From positions 1-44,863 of the forward strand of contig JACRIR010000047.1 in the NCBI GenBank assembly GCA_016215705.1: DNA of 44,863 bases. Direction: 5' to 3'. Both the position numbers and the translations under genes were made by a program. Shown piece by piece: positions 1 to 7,546 of this stretch (within the stretch, counting starts at the first letter, position 1; every line of letters starts with the position of its first letter). The notes under the pieces were generated by a model, which searched no databases, was not told where the DNA came from, and worked only from the letters and a program-made list of their open reading frames with translations. The DNA comes from Candidatus Poribacteria bacterium. Lineage in GTDB: Bacteria > Abyssobacteria > SURF-5.

Positions 1-1788
1 AACGTGCACGATGACACCAATAGACCCTTCCTGCGCGACGATATCGATGTGCTATGCGCCAGGTGTCACACCGAGAGGCAGTTTGTGAACGGGGTGGAGC
101 AGGCTGTCCAGGGCGACTGGGGTTCAGCCTACTACGGCACGGGCAACCCGGGATCTCACCCCATGGGAACCGACGTTTACAATGACAGAGACACTCCCGA
201 AGATTCTCCTGTAAACCTGACTGCGGCAGGCGTGTTCACTTACTCATATGGCGCGACAGGGGCCTACAATCTGGGTGGTCACCTGACTGACGGAGGCACG
301 ACTCCCGGATCGGGCAGCGGCGTCACCTGTGTAACCTGTCATGCGGTCCACGGCGTGCAACCTGATTCAGATCCTCCCGCCGGGGGAACACCACCCGTAC
401 CCAATCTGTTGACAATCGCGCAGCCGACTGCGGGTGGCGCTTATGGCGGAAGCGTGTACGACGGCAATGGGGACCCGCGTAATGCGCTATGTGAGGGTTG
501 CCATAATGAGGGCACTGCAACCACGATTGATCCGGCCACGGGCCTTACATACAGCGGCTCGTATAATCCGAACCCCGGCGCGCAGGGCTATACGCATCCA
601 TGCGATGACCTCGGCGCTTCAGGTTCGGCCGGTGTAGCCGCTTTCCCCACAGATTGGCCCGAGGGTTCTTCGCCGGGCGCAAATGTTGATCCGGGTCCTA
701 TTTGCGAAACCTGTCATACTCCGCATCCAAACCATAATGAGCCGTATCGTCCCACCATATTGAGCGCTAGCGGCTCTCCTATTCTCAGGGCGACGGATGT
801 CTGCGGACAATGTCATGGCGGCGGAGCCGGCAGTCATCATCCCGCAGGAGTCTCCATGGGCTCCCTGTCCGATTCGGCCATCGAAAATGGCGATGGCATT
901 CTTAACTGCGGCGATTGTCACGGCGGGGCGCAGCAGAGCGCGCATAATTGGCAGCAACCAGGCTCGTTCAACCTGGACCCCGACTGGGAACCCAACACGA
1001 CCGGCGGAACGAATTACTCGGACAACGGTCGGACCTATGAGGAGACCACCAACAAGCGCTTTGTGCCCGGTTCATCCAAAGAGTGCGCGGATTGTCACCT
1101 TTCGGCAAGCCCCAATCCTGCTCCTTATGCCCATCATGCGACCGGCAGTGAAACCGAGTACGGAGAATATCAGGATACGGGCACAGCGAGTCATTACCTC
1201 GGCGACACCAATGCAGGCGCTCTCAACTACGCCAACGGGAATTGTCCCGACGGGACCGCTTTCAACGCCACGACAATGGATTGGCCTGGTGGTGGATGGT
1301 CGCGCTTCGACGCCAACGGCGTAAACCGGATAGTCTGCGAATCGTGCCACGACGTCCAGAGTTCAAAAAACGTTCCCGGAACGGCTTTGCTCCTTCACCG
1401 GTACGTCGAAGGCGACACCGATTTCACCAGTACGGGCTATTCGTATGCCTCGGAGCTTTGCGAGGGCTGCCACGGACAGAATCCGTCCGGGAAAACGCAT
1501 CCATTGACGGGGGATATCGTTGATAGCACGGGATTGCCTTTGGATTCCATCAATAACAATCCTCCGGCGGCCAACCCTCCGAACGGAAACGCCACGTATC
1601 CCGGCGGCACGTCGAGGGATTCGATGAATTGCGACAGTTGTCATCAGCCCCACGACGCCGATACCAACGGCGGCACATACATCCTCGAGGATAATGTGAC
1701 CGGCACTGCCACAGGTAACACCCGTGGCGCGAGTATCCCGGATTTGAGATACAACACTTTTTGCAAGGAATGCCACACAGACTACTAG
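1..1788 (+). CDS. Multiheme c-type cytochrome, at least 11 hemes (5'-partial)
   Basis: The reading frame is open from the first base, so the start, signal peptide and possibly more hemes lie outside the window. The visible 595 residues contain 11 CXXCH heme c attachment motifs (CARCH, CVTCH, CEGCH, CETCH, CGQCH, CGDCH, CADCH, CESCH, CEGCH, CDSCH, CKECH), the last only three residues from the C-terminus. Several motifs are followed by a further His (for example CETCHTPH, CDSCHQPH), as in doubled-CXXCH domains with bis-His ligation. The spacers are Gly/Asn/Asp/Pro/Thr rich and acidic, typical of secreted or surface cytochromes. It lies upstream of a 37-residue membrane microprotein and the rest of the electron-transfer island. 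The multiheme assignment is certain from sequence; an extracellular terminal-reductase role is inferred from context. Confidence 0.95.
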   Translation, partial: NVHDDTNRPFLRDDIDVLCARCHTERQFVNGVEQAVQGDWGSAYYGTGNPGSHPMGTDVYNDRDTPEDSPVNLTAAGVFTYSYGATGAYNLGGHLTDGGTTPGSGSGVTCVTCHAVHGVQPDSDPPAGGTPPVPNLLTIAQPTAGGAYGGSVYDGNGDPRNALCEGCHNEGTATTIDPATGLTYSGSYNPNPGAQGYTHPCDDLGASGSAGVAAFPTDWPEGSSPGANVDPGPICETCHTPHPNHNEPYRPTILSASGSPILRATDVCGQCHGGGAGSHHPAGVSMGSLSDSAIENGDGILNCGDCHGGAQQSAHNWQQPGSFNLDPDWEPNTTGGTNYSDNGRTYEETTNKRFVPGSSKECADCHLSASPNPAPYAHHATGSETEYGEYQDTGTASHYLGDTNAGALNYANGNCPDGTAFNATTMDWPGGGWSRFDANGVNRIVCESCHDVQSSKNVPGTALLLHRYVEGDTDFTSTGYSYASELCEGCHGQNPSGKTHPLTGDIVDSTGLPLDSINNNPPAANPPNGNATYPGGTSRDSMNCDSCHQPHDADTNGGTYILEDNVTGTATGNTRGASIPDLRYNTFCKECHTDY

Positions 1789-1915
1789 GAGCGCTGTCGA
1801 AACGAGTGTCTCCTTACGGGCTGCAAGAACCATTGGGGGAGGTGAAAGCCTTCGCGAGGCGGTCTCGCAATTGGACGAATCGGCATAGGCTTCCTCCAAT
1901 ACGAGGGCAAATCTC

Positions 1916-2029
1916 ATGCGGTCAAGAACTGTCGTGATTTTGAGCGCGGCTGGTTTCGTTGCGCTTGTGGTTTTTGGATTGTACCGCCAGGAGTTTGGCG
2001 AAGTTCTGCTCAACGCGACTTTACTCTGA
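1916..2029 (+). CDS. Small single-TM membrane protein (37 aa), unrecognised family
   Basis: ATG at 1916 opens a 37-codon frame that ends in TGA at 2027-2029. The product starts with MRSR, has one hydrophobic helix at about residues 6-22, and then a short amphipathic tail (YRQEFGEV) ending in TLL. A GAGGG stretch about 10 nt upstream could serve as ribosome binding site. It fills the 411-nt gap between the 11-heme cytochrome and the NapH-like gene, on the same strand, which is where an accessory microprotein would be expected. I do not recognise the family. A helix with an N-in positive charge and a short tail fits an inner-membrane partner or assembly factor, but this is inference from shape and location only. 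The rest of the gap (1789-1915, 2030-2199) shows no convincing gene. Confidence 0.5.
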   Translation: MRSRTVVILSAAGFVALVVFGLYRQEFGEVLLNATLL

Positions 2030-2199
2030 CTTTCCTGCATCGGGATAGGGTAGGGTACCCTTGAAAATGGCGGCGGTCAACTATGAAGGGGATTGAGGGG
2101 TGGGCGATTATTGGCGCTCATGCGAGCGTACTCTGCGAACTAACTTTTTACAGGGATACTCATGCCGGATCAGGCTTTGGCCGGCGGTAAGTTTCTAAC

Positions 2200-3000
2200 G
2201 TGAAAAGGAGAGTCTTTCAGATCGTCAGCGTAGCGCTGGTGAACTCCTATTTGACCGCCCCGTTCACAAAAGGGCTCTGCTTTCCAGTACTCAACTGTTA
2301 TGCGTGTCCTTTGGCAGCCGTCGCCTGTCCGATAGGGAGTCTTCAGCACTTCTCGGCGATTCATGTATTCCCCTTCTACGTAGTGGGAGTGCTCGGAATG
2401 GTCGGCATCGTTGTCGGCCGGATGACGTGCGGATGGCTGTGCCCTTTTGGGTTTTTGCAGGACCTGTTTTTCAAAATGCATTCGGTCAAATGCAGGCTGC
2501 CACAACGGCTGAACTACTTAAAGTATATCCTGCTCGTTGCACTGGTTATTGCAGTGCCGTACTTTACCGGCGAGCCCTGGTTCAGCAAGCTTTGTCCAGC
2601 CGGTGTCCTGGAGGCCGGCATTCCGCTTGCCATGCTCGACGAACAGGTCAGGAGGCAGCTTGGAGGAATGTTTTGGTTCAAGATAGGGATATTGTCGGGA
2701 TTCCTTGTCTCCTTCACGTTCATAAAGCGGCCGTTTTGCAGAGCCATATGTCCGCTCGGGGCCATATTCTCTCCTTTCAACGCCCACAGCGCTTACAGAC
2801 TGGAATTCGACGAGAAGGAGTGCATTCACTGTGACAAATGCTACAGGAAATGTCCCGTCGACATCAAGGTATATGAGAGTCCGAATTCCGCTGACTGCAT
2901 CCGGTGCCTGGAATGCACCGACTGTGCGTGCATAAGAATAACGAATATTCTCCGGGCTTCGGAAGCGCGACAGAAATCGCAAACAGGGGAGGCAAAGTGA
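2200..3000 (+). CDS. NapH/NosR/YccM-like polytopic membrane protein with 4Fe-4S clusters
   Basis: This 266-residue protein begins at GTG 2200. It has several transmembrane helices carrying paired cysteine motifs typical of the NapH/NosR/YccM family: CGWLCPFG at about residue 77 and CRAICPLGA at about 181. An extra Cys-rich N-terminal segment (CFPVLNCYACP, about 27-37) and a CPAG at about 132 are also present. The C-terminal soluble part holds one canonical 4Fe-4S motif (CIHCDKCYRKCP, about 207-218) and a second, compressed one (CIRCLECTDCAC). Family members pass electrons between membrane quinol or flavin and periplasmic partners. Here it likely connects the membrane to periplasmic redox proteins, possibly the TlpA protein encoded next with a 1-nt stop/start overlap (TGATG). 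That overlap indicates translational coupling. The exact electron donor and acceptor are unknown. Confidence 0.88.
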   Translation: MKRRVFQIVSVALVNSYLTAPFTKGLCFPVLNCYACPLAAVACPIGSLQHFSAIHVFPFYVVGVLGMVGIVVGRMTCGWLCPFGFLQDLFFKMHSVKCRLPQRLNYLKYILLVALVIAVPYFTGEPWFSKLCPAGVLEAGIPLAMLDEQVRRQLGGMFWFKIGILSGFLVSFTFIKRPFCRAICPLGAIFSPFNAHSAYRLEFDEKECIHCDKCYRKCPVDIKVYESPNSADCIRCLECTDCACIRITNILRASEARQKSQTGEAK

Positions 3001-3611
3001 TGCGGAAGTTGCAGTTGAACGCTGCTACCCTCTTGATACTCATTCTTGTCCTTGTTCCATCATGTGCGACCAGTGATGACTTGTCCGGGACCGGCAATAT
3101 GAAGGCGGCGACTCCGCCCGCGCAGGCGCAAACGCTTCGAAAGCTTGTGGTCGGCGACTTGGCGCCCCCCTTCGCAATCAACACGCTCGACGGAAGATCA
3201 TACGACCTCAAGAAGGAGACAGAAGGCAAAGTCGTGTCTATCGTGTTTTGGTCCATTTTCTGCGCGCCTTGCCGGAGGTCCATTCCGATTATGAATGACA
3301 TCTATAAAGAGCTGCGAGACAGACAATTCGAGCTTGTGGCAGTGAATATGGACGGGAAGAAAATGATCGAGGGAGTTAAAGCGTATGTGGCGGAAGAAGG
3401 CATTGTGTTTCCGGTTCTGATGGACGAGCTTGTAGACGATTCGCTCAAGGTCGCAGACCCTTACGGAGTGCAAGGAACTCCAATGCTCTTTCTCATAGAT
3501 AAGCGTGGTTACATCACATTTTCCAAGGCGGGTGACCTGGAACGCGACGAGCTGCGGGCGATGATTCTGTCGGAAATGGGGGGGTCTGCTTCCGTCAGCG
3601 ACAAGAAATAA
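3000..3611 (+). CDS. TlpA/ResA-type thioredoxin lipoprotein
   Basis: The 203-residue product has a lipoprotein-type signal peptide (hydrophobic stretch ending in LVPSC, lipid Cys near residue 22) and a TlpA-like thioredoxin fold. The redox motif is FWSIFCAPC (Cys88/Cys91), with a cis-proline GTP segment near residue 158 followed by a FLIDKRG strand. TlpA/ResA/CcmG proteins reduce disulfides outside the cytoplasm, classically the CXXCH cysteines of apocytochromes before heme attachment. That job fits a cluster encoding at least 85 such motifs. The ATG at 3000 is preceded by an AGGGGAGG Shine-Dalgarno and overlaps the stop of the NapH-like gene by one base; an in-frame GTG at 2997 is a minor alternative. 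The NapH-like neighbour may supply its electrons (inference). Confidence 0.9.
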   Translation: MRKLQLNAATLLILILVLVPSCATSDDLSGTGNMKAATPPAQAQTLRKLVVGDLAPPFAINTLDGRSYDLKKETEGKVVSIVFWSIFCAPCRRSIPIMNDIYKELRDRQFELVAVNMDGKKMIEGVKAYVAEEGIVFPVLMDELVDDSLKVADPYGVQGTPMLFLIDKRGYITFSKAGDLERDELRAMILSEMGGSASVSDKK

Positions 3612-3681
3612 CGTTGGGGGGCGCTTGATTCAGCCCGCAATTCTGGGCCGGAGTTGGAGATGCGCTGAAGTGCGTTGCCGT

Positions 3682-4677
3682 ATGGGCGGGAAAGCCGCCG
3701 GAATATTATTGCTTATGGCTGTCTCTTTTGCTTGCGGGTGCGCCGCCACGCCGCCGGTGACGGAGCAGGTATGGCCGCCGTCGCCTGCGCGGGCGCGGAT
3801 ACGTTACGTTCGCAGCATCTACGACGATAGCGAAGTCAAAGGGGCCGCTTTCAAGCGGTGGGTATCGCGATCTTCACCGATGCAGATAAAGAAACCTTAT
3901 GGTGTTTTCTCCGATGATAGGGGAAGAGTCTACGTCGCGGATACCGCATGGGGATTGATTCTCGTCCTTGACTACACACAGGGCAGGTCCTTCTTTATTG
4001 GAGGCGAAAATGGAAACGGCCGGCTTGCCAAGCCGGTGAACGTAATCGCCGATGGAAGCGGCAATGTCTACGTTGTAGATGCGCTTCAAAAGCGACTGGT
4101 GATCTACGACGCAAATGGGAAATTCCTCAACGCCATCGGCAGACAAGGCGAGTTCGAGAGGCCGACTGGAATCGCGCTGGACGAGGAAAAGAGCAGAATC
4201 TATGTGAGCGACACGCTTCGGCATGTCGTTAGAGCCTATGATGCAGGGGGAAAGTTTCAATTCGAGTTTCGCGGCGACTCCGACCAGAATGTCACATTTC
4301 ATGATCCGACAAACATCTGGGTGGACAAGGCGGGAAGCGTCTATGTGACGGACTCGATGAATTTCCGGATTCTTGTTTTCGACGCAGACGGAAGGTACAT
4401 CAAGAAGATAGGCAGAATCGGCGTTCTTCCCGGCATGTTTGCCCGGCCTCGAGGCGTGGCGGTTGATAGTGAGGGGCATATCTACGTGGTGGACGCCATG
4501 TTTCACAATGTCCAGATATTCGACCAGGAGGGAAGGCTTCTGCTCGGTCTTGGCAAGTTCGGTTCCGGCGCCGGTGAGTTTTGGCTTCCCGCCGGTATAT
4601 GTATAGATCGAGAAGACTTCATCTACGTTTCCGATTCTCTCAACCATCGGATACAGGTGTTTCAGTATTTGCATTGA
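3682..4677 (+). CDS. NHL-repeat (six-bladed beta-propeller) lipoprotein 1
   Basis: About 331 residues. The chosen ATG gives a clean lipoprotein signal peptide (MGGKAAGILLL...ACGC). An in-frame TTG at 3625 has a better Shine-Dalgarno (GGGGGG) but would put 19 odd residues before the signal. After the lipid Cys comes a conserved block with VWPP and IRYVRSI, shared with the propellers at 5529 and 10863. NHL repeats follow, each with a variant of GVAVDSEGHIYVVDA and a following VQIFD strand; about six can be counted. NHL propellers act as docking or scaffold modules. Pairing with the tetraheme cytochrome 66 nt downstream suggests a role in cytochrome export, surface anchoring or filament assembly. 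That role is inference. Confidence 0.88.
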   Translation: MGGKAAGILLLMAVSFACGCAATPPVTEQVWPPSPARARIRYVRSIYDDSEVKGAAFKRWVSRSSPMQIKKPYGVFSDDRGRVYVADTAWGLILVLDYTQGRSFFIGGENGNGRLAKPVNVIADGSGNVYVVDALQKRLVIYDANGKFLNAIGRQGEFERPTGIALDEEKSRIYVSDTLRHVVRAYDAGGKFQFEFRGDSDQNVTFHDPTNIWVDKAGSVYVTDSMNFRILVFDADGRYIKKIGRIGVLPGMFARPRGVAVDSEGHIYVVDAMFHNVQIFDQEGRLLLGLGKFGSGAGEFWLPAGICIDREDFIYVSDSLNHRIQVFQYLH

Positions 4678-4743
4678 GTGATCCCGGCAAGTTGTCCGGT
4701 CTCTCCGTCCCCGGGGACGGCGGACAACAAGGGAGAGAGCGAT

Positions 4744-5502
4744 ATGAAGACCAGAATAACATCTCTGACCATAAGCATCCTGGCTCTTGCTATGCTGCCG
4801 TGCGCGGCGACTGCGGCAGGCGTAGCCGGAACGGCGCACGATCTCAATTACACGAGCAACCGCGTATACTTCAGCGGCTCGACGTGCGATACCTGCGCGT
4901 ATTGCCACACGCCGCACGGCGCCCTCACGTTTAATGAGTATGTTGGCCCTCTTTGGAATCAGCAAAACACGGAAACAAGCGTTGAAAACAACGGTGTCCT
5001 TTACAGCAGCGACACCATCGATATGGTCACACAGGGGTTCAACCCGGACACTTTCTACGGAATCGCCGGGCCGAGCAACGCCTGTCTTTCGTGTCACGAT
5101 GGTGTGCAGGCAATGGATACTCTTGCCAACGGAATGAGCCCGGCGGGGGCTAGTGGGCACGGAACTGATACCGATGAGAGTATTATCGATTCAGGCGGTT
5201 CAGACGTTGGCGCCGGCCCGGCAGGACCGGCATCCGCCACGGGAGTCGTGAACCTCAGCGACGACCACCCTGTGGCGATCATATATGACACCGGAAGGGA
5301 CACCGCGTTCAACGCCAATCCGATGGATGCCGGCGGAAGGAGTCTCTTGCATCCACCCGACAACACCGTGGAATGCACCTCATGCCACAACCCGCACGAG
5401 GCGGATATCAACGGCGATGGACTTAACGTTGGGACGGACAGACCGTTCCTGCGGGTAGCAAACACTAACAGCAACCTATGTTCCAAGTGCCACAAGAAAT
5501 AG
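4744..5502 (+). CDS. OmcE-like tetraheme c-type cytochrome 1
   Basis: The 252-residue protein begins at ATG 4744 behind a GGGAGAGAG ribosome site and has a Sec signal peptide ending near AATAAG. It has four CXXCH motifs (CAYCH, CLSCH, CTSCH, CSKCH). The non-heme histidines shared with its paralogs are in AHDLN, CHTPH, DDHP and CHNPH, so conserved distal His and hemes match in number, as expected for bis-His ligation. The layout HDL / CxxCHTPH / PLWN / CLSCHDG / DDHP / CxSCHxPH / C-terminal CXXCH is what I associate with OmcE-type tetraheme cytochromes that polymerise into extracellular filaments. Filament formation here is inference. An extra Cys pair (CDTC) just before the first motif is distinctive. 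It is flanked by NHL lipoprotein genes on both sides. Confidence 0.9.
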   Translation: MKTRITSLTISILALAMLPCAATAAGVAGTAHDLNYTSNRVYFSGSTCDTCAYCHTPHGALTFNEYVGPLWNQQNTETSVENNGVLYSSDTIDMVTQGFNPDTFYGIAGPSNACLSCHDGVQAMDTLANGMSPAGASGHGTDTDESIIDSGGSDVGAGPAGPASATGVVNLSDDHPVAIIYDTGRDTAFNANPMDAGGRSLLHPPDNTVECTSCHNPHEADINGDGLNVGTDRPFLRVANTNSNLCSKCHKK

Positions 5503-5528
5503 CTCCGCACCTATTGAAGAGACGCGGA

Positions 5529-6629
5529 ATGTCCGGCAGAAAAATGCGAAAGTCGGCAATCATCTTCGTGTTGGCGGCGACGATAGGCGGATGCGCCGCG
5601 CGGCCGAGGCAGGTTGACCTCGTGTGGCCGCCTGCGCCGGAGATACCGAGGATCAGGTACGTGCGCAGTATCTCGACGCTGCCGGACCTGGAGCGTTCCG
5701 GGTGGACACATTTCAAGGACGTCATGTTCGGAGCCGAAGCGTCCGAGACGCTGATCAAACCCTACGGGGTGGCCGTTGATTCACGCGGCACGTTGTATGT
5801 TTCAGATACCGGTTTCGGACTCGTTTTCGTCTTCAACCTCGCAACAAAAGGCGGCGCGGAGAAACTCTCTCTCATCGGGATGAAAAAGCCCGGACAGCTT
5901 GCCAGACCCATAGGATTGGCTGTTGACGCGCATGATAATCTCTATGTGAGCGATGCACTGGGAAAAAGGGTGGTGGTCTACGGGCCGGACCACGAGTTCC
6001 TTGCAGCGATAGGCCAGGAAGGCGGAATGGAGCGTCCGGCAGGGATCGCGGTCGACAACGCGCGACAACGTCTGTACGTGGTAGATGTCTCCACGCACAG
6101 CGTGAAAGTCTACGCTCTTGACGGTCGGTTCTTGTTCTCGTTCGGCGCACGCGGCATGGAGGACGGCCAATTCAATTTTCCTACGAATGTGGCTGTCGAT
6201 AAGTCCGGCAATATCTTTGTCGTTGACAGTATGAACAACAGGGTCGCCATTTTCGACAGCGAGGGACGATTTGTCAGAAAGTTCGGCGAAGCCGGTGCGG
6301 TTTCGGGCTCCTTCGCTCGGCCGAAGGGTATTGCGCTGGACAGCGATGGACACGTCTACGTCGTGGACGCAGCTTTCGACAACGTCCAGATCTTTTCACA
6401 TGACGGGCAGATTCTCTTGAGTTTCGGCGAATTCGGCTCGGGGCCAGGAGAGTTTCAGTTGCCGGCCGGCATTTGTATCGATAAGCAGGATGCGGTATTC
6501 GTGACTGATCAATACAACAAGCGGATTCAGGTTTTCCAGTATATCAAAGAAACGGCCGGGGACTCAGCGCCGCCTGTTCCCAACGAATCTCATGAGCGGC
6601 AAGCGGAGGTGGGACAAGGTGCGAAGTAA
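5529..6629 (+). CDS. NHL-repeat lipoprotein 2
   Basis: The product is about 366 residues from ATG 5529 (an internal ATG at 5544 is equally possible). The signal peptide ends at a lipobox (IGGC near residue 24), followed by the same VWPPAPEIPRIRYVRS block as NHL protein 1, then about six NHL repeats such as GIALDSDGHVYVVDA and GIAVDNARQRLYVVD. The C-terminal repeat ends RIQVFQY, as in the paralogs at 3682 and 10863, followed by an extra polar tail. It starts 26 nt after the tetraheme gene and overlaps the next cytochrome by 11 nt, so it is translated as part of the same transcript. It is a paralog of the preceding propeller, and the pair NHL plus tetraheme cytochrome is repeated as a cassette. 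Periplasmic-face or surface attachment through lipid is inferred. Confidence 0.88.
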   Translation: MSGRKMRKSAIIFVLAATIGGCAARPRQVDLVWPPAPEIPRIRYVRSISTLPDLERSGWTHFKDVMFGAEASETLIKPYGVAVDSRGTLYVSDTGFGLVFVFNLATKGGAEKLSLIGMKKPGQLARPIGLAVDAHDNLYVSDALGKRVVVYGPDHEFLAAIGQEGGMERPAGIAVDNARQRLYVVDVSTHSVKVYALDGRFLFSFGARGMEDGQFNFPTNVAVDKSGNIFVVDSMNNRVAIFDSEGRFVRKFGEAGAVSGSFARPKGIALDSDGHVYVVDAAFDNVQIFSHDGQILLSFGEFGSGPGEFQLPAGICIDKQDAVFVTDQYNKRIQVFQYIKETAGDSAPPVPNESHERQAEVGQGAK

Positions 6630-7368
6630 TCATCATGCGGCTACATCCATATGCCTGTTTATGGCGGCTCTGCTCTTTTCGCACACCGCCTTTGCGGGAA
6701 CTGTCTTCGGCTCAAAACACGATCTTTCAACAACCGGGGGAATCACCAATAAATCAACCAATGAGACCCAGGTGTGCATTTTCTGTCACACGCCGCACAG
6801 CGCGCGACCATCCGTTCCACTGTGGAATCGGGTCATCTCGTCCTCGAGCATGTCGTACACGTTGTATAGCAGCCCTACACTGAATGCCTCTCCCGCATTT
6901 CAGGATACAGGCAGCCCCGGCAGTTCCGAGTTGCTGGGCGGTCCTTCCCGACTGTGCCTGAGCTGTCACGACGGCACAATCAGTGTGAGCAACATTATCA
7001 ATAGATTCCCCGACGATCAGGACCCGCTCATGGGCTCCGGCACGGAACTCGACCTCGACGGCAGCCTGCGAGAGAGCAGACTATCCAACCTGGGCGGCGC
7101 CACCCTCGGCGGCTCGGTGGCCGATCTCAGCAATGATCATCCGATCTCTTTTGAATACTCCAGTCAATTGGCCTCCGCCGACGGCGAAATCTATGACCCG
7201 GCCGACCCGGCTCATTCTGAAATCCAGCAATTGCTCAAGAACTATTCGGGGGGGAGAGGAAATTTCGAATGTTCTTCGTGCCATGATCCGCACAATCCGG
7301 ACTTTAAGCCTTTCTTGGTGAAGAACAACAATATGAGTGCGCTTTGCCTCACCTGTCATATCAAATGA
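6619..7368 (+). CDS. OmcE-like tetraheme c-type cytochrome 2
   Basis: I place the start at GTG 6619 because GGAGGT lies 8 nt upstream and the resulting 249-residue product begins with a compact signal peptide ending HTAFA. An ATG at 6592 would add nine polar residues. There are four CXXCH motifs (CIFCH, CLSCH, CSSCH, CLTCH), with CLTCH at the extreme C-terminus. The paralog-shared histidines are KHDLS, CHTPH, NDHP and CHDPH. Shared landmarks with the cytochromes at 4744, 10020 and 11984 include PLWN, TLYSSPTLN, RLCLSCHDGTI and SALCLTCH. The gene overlaps the upstream propeller gene by 11 nt. It likely encodes a secreted, possibly polymerising tetraheme electron carrier; homopolymer formation would need structural support. 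Confidence 0.92.
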   Translation: MRSNHHAATSICLFMAALLFSHTAFAGTVFGSKHDLSTTGGITNKSTNETQVCIFCHTPHSARPSVPLWNRVISSSSMSYTLYSSPTLNASPAFQDTGSPGSSELLGGPSRLCLSCHDGTISVSNIINRFPDDQDPLMGSGTELDLDGSLRESRLSNLGGATLGGSVADLSNDHPISFEYSSQLASADGEIYDPADPAHSEIQQLLKNYSGGRGNFECSSCHDPHNPDFKPFLVKNNNMSALCLTCHIK

Positions 7369-7546
7369 GGAGGTTGATGCACATCGGTCCTGACGCGCGG
7401 CTGGTCGTGGGCCGGCTGAAGGGACTTGTCGAAGGACCATGCCATGAGCGATGTTTCGAGGCGGAACGATCAGGATGAGCTAACAGAAGCAGGCCACCTG
7501 CTCGACTTGATGGCACGCGCGGGTCTTCGGGGAGAAGATAGCAAAA

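Noticed and set aside
619-957. Antisense and shifted ORFs within the 11-heme cytochrome (also 797-1324, 1363-2040)
   Set aside because: Shadows of a GC-rich real gene; no family pattern, no ribosome site, and they overlap an unmistakable cytochrome frame.
3874-5160. 428-codon - strand frame opposite NHL protein 1 and tetraheme cytochrome 1
   Set aside because: It spans two clear + strand genes and their spacer; its composition is that of an antisense shadow.
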